This document shows, one piece after another, positions 11,981 through 27,400 of a stretch of DNA of 64,000 bases. The position numbers and the translations under genes were made by a program. The notes beneath the pieces were generated by a model, which saw nothing but the letters and a program-made list of their open reading frames with translations, was not told the origin of the DNA and did no database searches. Position 1 is the stretch's first letter. Each line of letters begins with the position of its first letter. The DNA comes from Unio delphinus (taxonomy: Eukaryota > Mollusca > Bivalvia > Unionida > Unionidae): assembly GCA_029339505.1 (NCBI GenBank), contig JAQISU010000114.1, forward strand, positions 6,707,001 through 6,771,000, given 5' to 3'.

Positions 11981-14900
11981 CTAGCGAGTTTTTTTTCTTA
12001 TTATAACATCACAGACTATTTCGTTGATTGTATAATCGTTAAAATTTACATTAGCCCGACCAAGTTGAGATATTTTTCTTACTCGTGATACCACGAGATA
12101 AACCAAATTTGACCATTCTATGATCCAAACTCGTTTATTAGAAATTGTTAATCCTTGAGATGAATGTAATGTCGCTGCCTATCCTAACTTTCATGGAGAT
12201 TTTTCAGCATTTAATGCATCTTCAACAACATTGATATCAACTAGAACAATTTCATTTAATACTAAATTTTCCTTCATAAATTTTCCTGGAATATCAGCGT
12301 CGATATTTTGTTGTCATGAATCTATTGGTCTATAACACAATGGCACAGGAATTGTTTGATATTTTTCTTGTTGTGCGTTAAATAATTTCTTTTGAATTAT
12401 ATATCTAGTAATTTTTCTACTTGCTATTATTAGATCATTTGGTCTCCATATTTCTAAAAGCTCGTCCATGGAAGTCTTGAGAATCACTTTACGCGCTATT
12501 GTGCATTGTGTTTTATCCGATTACAGTCTTATTGATTATTTCAATAATTTGAGTTCTTCATCAAGCGCTTTATGATTATCATTTATATCTTCGTAATAAT
12601 CCACGAATTTTTTTAACCAATCATAAGGAGATAATCCGGTAAATGGTGGTGGTTGACCGTGATTATCACAGCAGTATTTTTCAAAAATAACCAATCAAGA
12701 AACATTTTTAATATTTTTAATGATACTGTACATATTTCATCCCAAATAATAATCGCAGGAATATATTTCTCTCCCATCCTTACAGAAGTCCACGCATCTC
12801 TGCTTCAGCGAAAGAAGCTGTGATAAATACAAAAATTAATTCCTCGACTTTTCATTTCTCTGGTGAGTCTATGTGTAGGCCTTAACACAATTATATCAGA
12901 AACTCGTCCAAATATTTCTATAACACAAGTTGTTTTACCAAAGCCTCCCGATCCATTTAAATAAACGGTTTTATGTCTTGATACAGGATCGTATACTTAC
13001 TTTGATGTTTCTGATATTTGATTACAACAATAGGCATCTTTGATCGTAACATCAGATGATTCACAATATTCGTGTAGCTTTTCTTCTTTTATTGTCCATT
13101 AATTCCACTGATTATCAGTGGTTGTCCAATGTGTCATTGCTCCTTTCTGTTCACATTGGTGTAAAATGGACCTGTGGCAACTCTGACCGCATGTTCAGGA
13201 AATCTGTTTATCATTGATAATAGATTAATATAAACATAAACGAGCATCGATGATCATATATGTGTATATTGAGGTGATTCAAAGTCGGTATAACTAATAA
13301 TAGTTCCTAACTTTATTCTGTCGGATAAATAAACATCTCGTTTAATAAACGTTTCCATTGCTATTGAATCAGCGATTATAAAATCTCTTTCGGCATCATC
13401 TAGGATTAATCGTGTGTGATGTCGTTTATGATCATACGATCCAAATTTACCGATTAATCTTCTGCATATATTTTTTTGTTGTAATTTGTTCGTTGATATT
13501 TTCTACGAATGCTCTAAAATCTACTTTAGGAATTAATTCAGGTCTTAGTAACCAAACATTACTTTGTTTTTTATATGATACAATCGCTTTACTGACCGTC
13601 AACGATATTAATATACAATCATCAAGCATAAATTTCAACAGTACTATTGGTGCCCCCATCTTCTCGGAGAAATGTTTATCAAACCAAATATAACAACACG
13701 GATGTTGATATGGATTCAATTGAAACGACACAATACGAGCGAATCCTGTTAAATAAAAATCAGGCAGTGGTCTATTCATCGATACTCATGTTATTTCATG
13801 TGTTGGATGACCAATAAACATACAATATTTCTCACATTCGCCCATTGTTACGTGCTTAGATTCAAATAAGCAGCAACATAGAAAGAAGTGAAATTAACAA
13901 GCTTGTAAAAATGTAACAAACAATTTATTGAGTACAAATATTTTCATAAAAGAAAATAAATAAAATTACGGTTTTAGATAATCAAGTCCAAAAATAAATC
14001 CAAAAAGAATTCACAATATAATCCACTAGTGGAAATGCAAGTGTTCTGATAATAAAATGTCCAAATAGTTCCCGGTTCGAATCTTAACGAAGTAATCTAA
14101 AATGGCAGACGATGTCACGTGATGCAGTTCTGATTTTATGAAAGTTTATGGGCACAATTAATTTTTCCAGATAAATAACACAATAAGTCCTCTTGATCCA
14201 AACGAACTGAAATAATTTCCAATATAAGGTAATAACACCATAAAATTCTCTTTATCCAAACGAATTGAAATAATATACACTCAAACTATAACACACAACT
14301 TAGTATTCTATAAGCCCAATCTTTCTACTGAACCGTTAGCTTATTAAACACAGCTATATATGATTCCCTCGTAAACCGAAAGGGGTCACGTGATTTTCTA
14401 GAAGGTCACAGAACGAACCCATACTCGCAAAGTCATGTATACAGCATGATCTAGAAAGATGTCCTTGGAATCCACTAATCATTTTTTTAAAGTAAAGCCC
14501 TAATGTCCTTGGAATCAACGAATCAATTTAGAAGCTTGTTTACACTCTGAAGCATGGTCATACAATGAGGTTAACATCTGTTGTTTACTTGTAGAGTAAA
14601 AATTTATAGAAAAATTTCCCAATGAATGAATTATTAAACTCACTAAAAATGTCAAATTTGAATCTGACAGAAAATAAATTATTTAAATCAAATATACGTA
14701 ACACAATCCCAAGAAAACTTCCAGAATAACAAGCGCACATATCAACAGAAATAAAAAAAATTAATCTTATTTATTATTCTACAAACCACCGTGCCCGTAT
14801 TAAACGCAACTAGCTTGAACATCTTTAAGAAATCGATTACGTGTTGTTTTCCATATTTTTTTCTTGTGCAAAATGAGACGCGACTGTTGGAATGATACAG

Positions 14901-15990
14901 CAATTTGCGACTAGTTCGTAGTTATTTGTTGAATATCGATTGGCAAATTTTTGTCATCGTATCATTATATCATCAGATATAATTCACCACTAGCTCGAAC
15001 AAATTGATCATATGGACCTTCCTCAGAACTCTTAAACAACCACACTGATACAGGATCGGATTTACTTATCTGGTAAATAAAATCATATATTTTCTGAATA
15101 AAATCTCACAACACGATCTCGTGGAAACATTGTGATTGTATTAGTCCACGCGTGTTGAATTATGATCGATGATTATAACTGGTACTCCCTTTTATTTCTT
15201 CTTTTCTCGAATAAAAAAAAATCCAGATATTGTTTTTACTATTATTGGAAATTTTAATTTACTCGATACAACGCAACATCATCTATTGATGATCCCTAAT
15301 CCATGGTTGATTCAGCCGACGCATCTATCTTGAAACGTCGCTGATCGATTAAACCGTTACCTCGTTTAGCGTTTTTGAAATGTTCGATTACTCGTTCAGC
15401 TACACAATTCAACGTTGATAGTTTTATCAGAATTAGGTTTTAAATTCTGGTTTATCTAGTATATTCCGTAAATAACAACATTTAATGGATACGCTCGTTC
15501 GTAATATATTTTATCGATTCCTGTGAATAATTCTATTTGGGTTTTCGTGGTAAGAATTACATATTTGAATTGCGTTGTCATTATACAGTCACGAGTATCA
15601 TAGACGCGCCATCGTCGTTTTTCAAACTTAACAAATTTCGTCTGAATCTAAAATGATTTTTTATTCCTTAAATCTGTCGCAGCAAGTATTTTTTGGCTCG
15701 TTCATCGTTCATAGTTGTATCATTATATGTCGTTTTCCACATCGAAAAAATATATATTTGGCTCAGTCTCGATATAATTAAAATTTTGCTTGTCTTATGA
15801 TATTATTTTTTATCTTAATGTAACACGATTTCGTTTAGATAGAATATCAAGATCAAACTTTTTCCGTGTTTTTTCCCAGACTAATATCGGTAATTATTGA
15901 AATTCTTTCCATATATTTTGTAGAGAAATCTTATGTTTAATTAAATATTTTTTTCTGCGGGGAAATATTTTGATAACAAGGTCAAGAAAA
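11981..15990 (-). pseudogene. Family-B DNA polymerase joined to an SF1 helicase, decayed
   Basis: Read from high to low coordinates. The N-terminal part (about 15990-14785) includes DTRDCIMTTQFKYVILTTK, GIDKIYYERAYPLNVV and SSEEGPYDQFVRA. After 0.9 kb of inserted DNA the polymerase resumes at about 13860 (FIGHPTHEIT, then FYLTGFARIVSFQ and GKFGSYDHKRHHTRLILDD). The expected TDS-type motif C reads ATGPFYT at 13161-13178, so a catalytic Asp is missing. It runs on into helicase motifs: Walker A LNGSGGFGKTT (12930-12958), WDEIC (about 12735), LHSSQGLTI (12150-12172) and SRVRKISQL (about 12065-12095), ending at TAG (11981). Many stops and some frameshifts occur. The fused architecture is inferred from continuity; it would copy the element's DNA. 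Confidence 0.7.
13862..14780. other. About 0.9 kb of foreign DNA splitting the polymerase gene
   Basis: Polymerase coding traces stop on both sides of this stretch. Inside are internal duplications: TCCAAACGAA.TGAAATAAT occurs near 14197 and 14258, and GATGTCCTTGGAATC or close variants near 14458 and 14502. TCACGTGAT occurs twice. I found no clear inverted ends, LTRs or coding sequence, so the kind of insertion is unknown. Confidence 0.5.
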
Positions 15991-16152
15991 AAGGCAGATT
16001 ATGGAATATATTTTACGGTATACTCGCGTTGATATGTAACAAGTTTCAATTTTTTTATAACGATTAGATCTCAACTTGATATTAATCATAAGAAGAATCA
16101 TAGAAAGGTTTTTAATCGATATTATATTATTGTGTATGCCAATGATAATTCT

Positions 16153-19760
<3,608 letters not shown>

Positions 19761-19804
19761 TATATATTGCTGATTTGACAATTGAGTTTAATAAAATCCA
19801 ATAT

Positions 19805-20725
19805 TTAGTTGGATCTAGTGAAATATTTATTAGAAATATATCTTTGATGAATACGAAAAAAATAAAGTGACACGTGGATCTGGTTATTCAATTCATAAAA
19901 CAAATATAGAATAATAAAAATTATCATCGAAGACACAAATAAAATCATTTGCGCGAATCGTATGGATATGGCGTTATGATCCCAGTTGGACGAGTTATCA
20001 AGAAAATCACTGACGAAATATCTAGAATATTCCAAGAACAATTGATGCAAAAGAATATCATCAACGACTTTGAAAAGATGTTACGATCGATAATTTCGAA
20101 TAATTCCTTTTGATTTTCTTCCCCGCTCCTTGATTCTATTCATGATTTTAGAATATCGTTTTTTTTCTTCAATAGCTTTTTCTGTTCGTTTGCTTGAATT
20201 TTAACGGCGCACAGGCACTTTTAGGCTATTTAGCGCCATACAATAGGTTAGATGTTCAAAAAGATAGGTCCAAGATAGGTCCAAAAAGATAGCTTTTTCG
20301 ATCGCGACTTCATATTCTTTATTCGCGGTGATAATTTCTAATATTCTGTCAATTTTTTATTATTATTATGGGGTGGGGGCAATCGCGGTTTTACATTGTT
20401 TATTTGCCATTAATAGCTCTGTCTCTGCGCTACTAGAATTTTCCAAACTTGTAATTTATTTATTTTTAGTTTTAAGTTCGATGATTTTGTTTTTTATAAC
20501 AGCGATAGCATCACAGTTTTTTTAACATACGATGTTCAATCGGGGTTTGTCATAATTGTTCATCGTTGCCACGTGTAATCGCGGTAGCTGGTTCACTTGC
20601 CCAAATTTTATATAGTAGTGTTAATCCAATTTAATGTTCCACGGCAACTTTCCTTGGTTTTTTAATTCCACGCAAGTCGATAAAAAATCGTCGTCGTTTG
20701 ATAAATACGTAGATTTCACAGGCAT
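19805..20725 (-). pseudogene. Decayed virus-like element gene(s), coiled-coil-like protein
   Basis: A possible start at 20725 gives MPVKSTYLSNDDDFLST, followed in shifting frames by WASEPATAITRGNDEQL, PIEHRMLKKL and a Lys/Glu-rich stretch with ELKTKNK and SSSAETELLMANKQ. Near 19810-20050 a frame reads FVSDFLDNSSNWDHNAISI followed by a hydrophobic run. The position between polymerase and penton-like gene, and the shared minus strand, suggest these belong to the virus-like element. Function is not known; the charged heptad-like stretch suggests a coiled coil. Confidence 0.45.
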
Positions 20726-20970
20726 ATATTTAGAAACTATATTTAAAAAAGTAATGGGGTAATTATCGCGGTAAACTTAGAAAAAATATTAAAATAATTA
20801 TCGCAAAAAAAACTATTAAAAAACCACGGATTTACATTCAAATATTGTTTGTAAATTAAATCTTTTTATTGAAATATTTGTATTTTTGTTCATTTTTTTC
20901 TAATAGAAATTTTTGTTTTCTTTTGTTAATTTTTGTTGTCAATATTTAATCAAAGCAAATAAATATTCTA

Positions 20971-21081
20971 TTAGGATTTCACATAAAGACTAATTTGTAA
21001 TTTTTCTCGAAATAAATCAATCAAATTATAATTCTGGTCCGTAAGTTTAAAATTCATTTTTTTAGTAAATTCTTATAAGTG

Positions 21082-21162
<81 letters not shown>

Positions 21163-21672
21163 TAGATTAACTGGTACTTGTATGATTAAACTTCCAGGAG
21201 ATACTTGAGGAGTGAAAGTATACAAAATATATCTCTGCTGTGCCTGATTTTTGATATTTTTGTAACTTCCATGGATTGCATTACACACAAGATTAACTGC
21301 GATCACCGAGGTTATATTTACTATTCCTGGTGATATATGTCTACCACCGCCATTTATTCTACGCGCTAATTCATCATCGATATCCTGGATATCATACCTT
21401 TACCCGTGATATTCCAAAAACTTGCCAATCAGACGATCCATCTGGTTTATTTTTAACCAGTGAATTATTTGGTTGCTGAACCGCATATGGTTTTGATCGA
21501 ATATTTGGCCAACTGTAGTATACTCGCAATTGAGCAAGCGCGATTTCTCTTACGGGAATTGCAGTTGGAAAACTCACGTTAAATTCCGGATTCGTCGAGG
21601 TTATTGAGATCATTGTTGTTCTTGGCGGAGTTGTATTCAAGGCAATTTGTTGTAGTAGTTCCAAAGACGTCA
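20971..21672 (-). pseudogene. Penton-like (minor capsid) protein of the virus-like element, split by (TA)n
   Basis: The N-terminus starts at ATG 21672 and includes PEFNVSFPTAIPVREIALAQ then LRVYYSWPNI, a beginning I associate with penton-like proteins of Polinton-type elements. After a frameshift near 21395 come NGGGRHISPGIVNITS, NLVCNAIHGSYKN and TFTPQVSPGSLIIQVPVN. The frame then enters a 77-bp TA tract. Beyond it the C-terminus is still readable (FKLTDQNYNLIDLFREKLQI) to a TAA at 20971. The penton role is inferred from family resemblance by memory, not from structure. Confidence 0.6.
21084..21160. repeat. (AT)n microsatellite inside a former coding sequence
   Basis: About 38 AT units between two recognisable parts of the penton-like gene. 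It reads as a run of IY or YI codons on either strand, so the open frame across it has no meaning as a gene. Confidence 0.95.
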
Positions 21673-22150
21673 TTTTTTGGTTTTGTATCTTTTAAATCAG
21701 CGTTAGTCATTGCTTCCTTGTAAATTTTAATCATATCAGTAAATTCAATATCTGATATTTTTCCATCATTGAGACTCGTTGGTATTATCAAGGACAATTT
21801 AGAATACGATTCCGTCGCTTTGTGTATTTTACAATATAATCCTGTAATTTTGTATATGCGCACAAACATATTTTTTTCCCAATTATATTAGCAACGCCAG
21901 CTATTGTTGTTGCCGTTGAAACACAAATTGTTTCAATCACCGGTGACATCATTGTTATCGAGGATGGTATAAGTCCGATTTCAGCAAAAACTGCGGACAC
22001 CGAATAAACGATCATATCAATGACAATTATGCGACGATGATATTTGTTTTTTTATCGTGTACAAGTCATCGATGTTCTTTAATTTAGTCTGCCATTCACG
22101 TGATTGATCGTAACGATATTTTTGAACGTCTATATTATTATTTACTTAAA
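21579..22150 (-). pseudogene. Hydrophobic accessory protein of the virus-like element, decayed
   Basis: The upper part reads REWQTKLKNIDDLYTIKKQ. After a frameshift near 22020 there is a hydrophobic segment (PVIETICVSTATTIAGVAN) ending in IIGKK. After another shift near 21870 comes a charged helix-rich stretch with NDGKISDIEFTDMIKIYKEA. I recognise the order basic linker, hydrophobic hairpin, then ISDxEF-type helix from small proteins next to penton-like genes in Polinton-type elements. Its role is unknown, possibly membrane-associated. Its 3' end overlaps the start of the penton-like gene. Confidence 0.55.
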
Positions 22151-22161
22151 TCAATTACAAA

Positions 22162-22582
22162 TTATACGAACCATGTGAGAGATACTGATACTAAATTATC
22201 AACGCTGTGTATTGTAAATGTTTCCGTGGATCCATTTTCTATTGTTGTACTTGCATTATTAACACCCGTAGATGTACTTGATGATATATTAAATTGTAAA
22301 GGCGAAATCAGAGTTAATCTATAGATACCTCGGACAGTTGCAGTAACTTGAATGGTAATATTTCGAGGTGTCTAGGTGAAAGATCCATATTGAATCGAGT
22401 ACACACTATTGATATTTTCTTTATGCGGTATTTTAATCTTATTAAGATTTGCAGTGATATAAGAAAGTTTAATGGATCCATTTGATGGTTTTCCGAAGAA
22501 ATTATCTGAAAATTCATTAATATTTCTAAAAATGTCTACGGTGATTTACAAACGCACTTCCGTGAATATTAGGGTGTCCCAT
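22162..22582 (-). pseudogene. Beta-rich protein of the virus-like element, one frameshift and one stop
   Basis: A start at 22582 gives MGHPNIHGSAFVN. A frame change near 22535 leads to INEFSDNFFGKPSNGSIKLS. An in-frame TAG follows near 22371, then NITIQVTATVRGIYRLTLI and a TAA at 22162. The ITIQVTATVxGIYRLTL stretch is strand-rich and reminiscent of C1q/TNF-like jelly rolls, which could mean a surface or fibre protein; that is inference only. It is the last gene-like trace before the repeats at 22637. Confidence 0.4.
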
Positions 22583-22636
22583 ATTATGCAAAAAAAAATA
22601 TTGTGAAATATTATATATTTATTGGTGCAGCTACCA

Positions 22637-22639
22637 ATC

Positions 22640-22690
<51 letters not shown>

Positions 22691-22692
22691 CG
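22637..22692. repeat. (TTA)n microsatellite
   Basis: About 18 TTA units just beyond the last virus-like gene trace. Confidence 0.95.
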
Positions 22693-22850
22693 TATATATT
22701 ATAGTTCCTGTTTAATATAATATTGAAAAATTACTTTTTCTTAATTTTAGTTATAAAGCAGTTACTAATATTTCCATTTTTACCGTCAGCCTCGTTACTG
22801 TTATAAATGATACATGTTGAAAACACGAATAAATAAATAAATATTATTCT

Positions 22851-22904
22851 CTGTCTCTCTCTCTCTCTCTGTCTCTCTCTCTCTCTGTCTCTGTCTCTCT
22901 CTCA
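22851..22904. repeat. (TC)n microsatellite with TCTG interruptions
   Basis: A TC-rich run immediately 3' of the stop codon of the small minus-strand gene, so it would lie in its 3' UTR or just downstream. Confidence 0.9.
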
Positions 22905-22908
22905 ACAC

Positions 22909-23015
22909 TTACAACTCCGCAGGTGCCTGGGTTGCAGTTTCTAACTCGGCCTTATTAATTTTATAGGCCAATGCTGCTTCCTGCATGATATCTAGCAGTT
23001 CCTGGACCTCAGGAA
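22909..23015 (-). CDS. Last exon of an unrecognised small gene
   Basis: The acceptor TTAATTGTAG precedes TTCCTGAGG. With the G left over from the exon at 23814-23947 it opens the frame PEVQELLDIMQEAALAYKIN, then KAELETATQAPAEL and TAA at 22909. It is predicted helical and amphipathic. Phases match across both introns of this gene. I do not recognise the protein. The total of the three exons is 309 nt, or 102 residues plus stop, if the ATG at 24468 is the start. Confidence 0.6.
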
Positions 23016-23813
23016 CTACAATTAATTCAAATCAGAAAAGAAATTAAGACTTGGCAATATTTTAACCATTATTTACTGAGGCGTTATCAAAAAAAATTTT
23101 AACGAGTTAAATCACTATAAAGTATATATCGTTATTTTACTTAAATTAGTGGCTGCATGTAATTTCACAGAAATGTAAAATTATGGAATACTTGATTTTA
23201 TTCACTACTTTGTACCCATAGTTCATAATCAATAAAGTCGAAATCATATACAGTATTTTTTCTCACAAAGGCATGGATTTACCTGAAGGTCAAAGTTCCT
23301 ATTTTAAAGCTATTATTAGGTTTGAAAATATTAAATAATGCAGCCTACTATTACCAAAACAATGATGAAAGATATATGTGCTATATATTTAATTGCATAA
23401 TCTTATCGCAAGATAAATTTCCATCTGGATTTTGAAAAACGTGCATAGTCAAGGAAACTTAACCTAAACTCGAATTTCAAAACCGCCTTGTATTACGGCA
23501 GTGGTAATTTTATCATTGGAACAAGAAATGAATAACCTCATTGCAAAATACAAGTTCGAATAAATTTATTTGTAATTGTATGTGTCTCAGATTCCGTGAT
23601 TTATCTAAACGAGAACTCTATTACCGTATAAGTGAAAAATCTTCAGAGATAAATGCTTTCTTTTTTTTTCCACTTACTTTTGAAATACTAAACGAAATAA
23701 TCAAGGAATTCAAAAAAGAAAGAAAACTAATTCTTGTTTATAGTAGAGAGCAAATATGACCGCTTTTAGTAACCATTACAAAAGGGTTACCTAAAGAATA
23801 TTTACTCCCTTAC

Positions 23814-23947
23814 CCAAACAAGGCTTGAGTTTCATCAGTTGATAGAGGACTCGCTGGCGTGTGTAAGTAAATGTTGGTCCTTCATGTGCTGGTCTAAAGA
23901 AGACGAGCATGGACGCCAACTTGAGAAACATATGGATCCTTCGAAAT
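23814..23947 (-). CDS. Middle exon of an unrecognised small gene
   Basis: The acceptor TTTATTTACTTTACAG precedes ATTTCGAAGG, and the donor GTAAGG follows CCTTGTTTGG. The 134 nt encode FRRIHMFLKLASMLVFFRPA, then HEGPTFTYTRQRVLYQLMKL and KPCL. One nucleotide at each end completes codons with its neighbours. The basic and hydrophobic start could be a membrane-proximal helix. No family was recognised. The flanking introns are 798 and 453 bp. Confidence 0.6.
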
Positions 23948-24400
23948 CTGTAAAGTAAATAAAATTGCTACATATCTTCCAAACTCTTAAATAATTCAAA
24001 ATCAGCATTCATTTAAAGGCCTAATTCCTGAAAAATACCACTACATCACTGAATTAGTGCATTTACTGTAGTCTTGTTGGTACATTACTAAAATCAAATA
24101 CAGCAAGTAAGAATTATTGAAGCCACTTTATGATATTCCTCGTGAACGTAGTCAAAAATATCGTGCACGGCTTTACATGGATGAAAAGAGGCCTTGACTT
24201 TATAAACACTTTATACACAAAACACGACTGTTCTTTCCAGAGTCAATGTTGTGCCACATTTAATGCATACGCGATTAAACCGAAGCCATGCTAGACGTAT
24301 CCGAAAAAGACGGGTCAAATTTCAAACGTGCAGTAACTATTATCAAGAAAGTGTATGAATGAAAAGTATAATTCGCAGGCAAGGAAGAAAAAAGACATAC

Positions 24401-24468
24401 ATATCCGACTCTCCATTGGTTTCCCAGATACGTGGAATGTAGACTAAATGTAAATCAAGATCAATCAT
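24401..24468 (-). CDS. First recognisable exon of an unrecognised small gene
   Basis: From ATG at 24468 it encodes MIDLDLHLVYIPRIWETNGE and then SD plus two bases, followed by the donor GTATGT. The frame stays open upstream to about 24570 (KLSRTACLSE before the Met), so the exon may be longer and the true start may lie elsewhere. A further open stretch at about 24600-24760 (QTIEYFQEIFSIIDNS) ends at a possible GTAGGT donor and could be another exon, but no clear acceptor was found. Confidence 0.5.
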
Positions 24469-27400
24469 CTCGGAAAGACATGCAGTACGTGAAAGCTTTC
24501 CAAGGGAATTGTTAGTGTTGTCAAGTAATAACGTCAGATACACGTGACGTACTATATCATAATACGACAATTGAAAACGTCATCGACTGTTATTTGTACC
24601 TACATTTAGTTATTTTAGAGGGTCCCTCATCAATTCCGCTCGAATTTGGTAAAATGCATAATGCAGAGTTATCGATAATAGAAAATATTTCTTGAAAGTA
24701 TTCAATGGTTTGCACAATTTTACAAATGTTGATGTTGGTAATATATTCAGTTAAATATAAACTGAAAAAGGTGAAATAGATGAATCGGGTGAGAGTCTTT
24801 AGCGTATGTGTCATTTAAAGGAAAAGAAAAGTCGAGGAGTGGACGTTAAGGTTATTGCACCTTTAGTTGGATTAGTTCTTGCAAACATTATCACATACAT
24901 GACGCATACACATAGTTATTGTGACAATATGTCTTAGATCTCCCTTATTTCTTTCCACATTTTGACGTAGATAGCCCCTTCTCCGTTCTTGTTTACATTA
25001 TCATATTGTAATAAATTTGGAGTTGCTAGCCCGAAATAGTTAGCCAGTTAGTAGGAGAAAACATCACAGAGAGGAGTGTTAGTGAATTTGAACCATGCTG
25101 GGTTCGTTAGTAGTGATTTTAGGCACAAGCCGAATGACTGTCCCTTTTTGTAACATAGTCCATATTAAAACTCAGCGGTGTATACAAGTATTGTGATTGA
25201 AAAGGCGGCATTTATGGTTGGAAATCAGTAAATTATAGAATGGAATCAATAAGTTGGAACTTGGTAGGTACCGTTTATGTGTCCATAGTGGAAAATGGGC
25301 GTATGATATGAGCGTGATACGCCGGAAATTCTGTGGATTGACTGGCTTAGGGTCGCGCAGTTAAATATTTCCCAGTTAGTAAGGGAATACTAGTGGAATT
25401 TCTATGGCATGACGGGCTTGCGGTACGGAAATGGGATGATAATGGAGAAAAACCATGCTAAGGTGCAGTTAATGGACGTTTGGGCAAGTTGTCTCTTCTG
25501 GGTCGCCAATTGATTAGAGCAAAGATTATTAGTTATAGCAGACACGTCTCTCTTTCCATTTTACAACTTAAGTTGTATGGAAGTCTTTGGAAATTTGGGG
25601 AAAACTTATGACTTCCAGCGTGACTCGCGCCAGGGTTTTGGCACCGCTCGGTCAAGTGAATACCCCTGTGCGTATTACAATATGTTATATATTACCACTT
25701 AAATATCCGCCTCCCCACATCCCTGATCATTTACATCCCGATTCCAACTTGTCACGTTATCACTTAAATATCCCCACTTATCACGTAGATACCACCACAT
25801 CCACTTAGTTTTTCACTCGCACCACCCAGTTTATATTAGAGAGTTTCGCTATGGAATTGTGGAGCACCGTTACAAGCTGGAAAGTGTGTACATTACTTTT
25901 TTTCTGAAATGGAACTTATTACCAATTCAAGAAATCAAAAGTTAACAAGAAATTTTTAATTTGTCTCTTGAAAAATATCGTTTGAAGTTCTGGAAATGAA
26001 ACTAAGCACGCATTGCTATCAATTATCTTAGACAGTCGCATCATAAATAAGGCATAACTCTGTACTCTCAAATCCAAAGATACGAATTCAGAGAGAGAAA
26101 TTAATACAATTCTTTAAAGTTCCTACATACATATATTTCAATTTTTATAACACAGATTACTAGTGGGGAATATGAGAAGGATAGCTTTTCTGTAAATTTT
26201 CAAACCCGGGAAAAAATGCAAAGAATTATCGCTCCTAATCTATAAGTTGAAACCTATTTTGTTTGACAAATGCAAACGAGTTCGGTCTCTGGGTTTTTCA
26301 CAATATTAAATAAAAACCATGCAATCACCAGAAAGATAATACGAATTAATAGTATTGTTTTATGTGGTATTATACTGTTTGAATGTGAAGAAAGTCTTTT
26401 CCCTTTTGGTATTTTCGGGTGTGTAATCGATATAATAATATTGTAAAGAAAGATGTTTTTTTTAATATCTTTTTTATTTCAGGCTAAGCATGTATTCAAG
26501 ATAAACCTGATGATTTCTCAAAATGTATCTTCTCGTTTCTCCTATCTCATGAGGAATCAGTCCCTTTCAAATAATTTTATGAATTATTATGAATAATTCT
26601 ATGATCAGTACAGAGTTTGTAGGATTTTCTTCATTCTGAATAATGGGTCAGTCACATTCATCATACATTTATGGTAAGTACTGAAACTATCCTAGCAGCC
26701 TGTAACTGTGGTCAAATCTCAGTCTGCATTCAACATCATAAACCTCCAATCCAAAAACCGACACACAACACACACACTGGAGACCCACACCTGTATACGA
26801 CTCGATTTTCTTCAGCACAGGGACCTAATTCTTTGTTTTTAGTAAGACAATTTTGAAGATTTCAAATAACTTCATTTTATAAAGATATTTTGTTTAGTTT
26901 TTGAGGTAGTGGTCGGGTGGAGAATGTGTCATTTCGGATAGCTTGGCGATAGGTAAGAGTCTGTATGAATAGCATTTTGTGATCCAAGATTTTTCCCGGA
27001 TTTAGTTTAAGAAATTATATTACGACGAAATTTTGACTTTTTAAGCCAAGATAGGAGTTTTCGCGTATCGGATACGAACGATAAGCCTCTAATAGCTTGT
27101 ATGTAGAAATTATATATTTAAAGGCAAAGAAAGGTCAAATATTATTAGACGATGGAAATCTCCTTAGTTTGCAAGTTTGAGCCATAGCTTAAGTCCTAGA
27201 GAAACTGCTGCTAGACCGATGAAAATCTAAGACAAATACAACGTGTTTACGGTTGCATGTTCGTGCTCATTACGATAAACATATAAGCAAACAGTTGTGA
27301 TCGCAATAGTTTCGATGTTATGAACTTTGTTTATTATGAGTTCAATAGTTTCGATGTTGTAAAACGGTCTTTTGTGATCTCAGTAGTTTCGAGTTTATGA

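Noticed and set aside
24590..24814. Extra exon of the small minus-strand gene
   Set aside because: A possible donor exists, but no convincing acceptor or phase match was found, so it is only mentioned.
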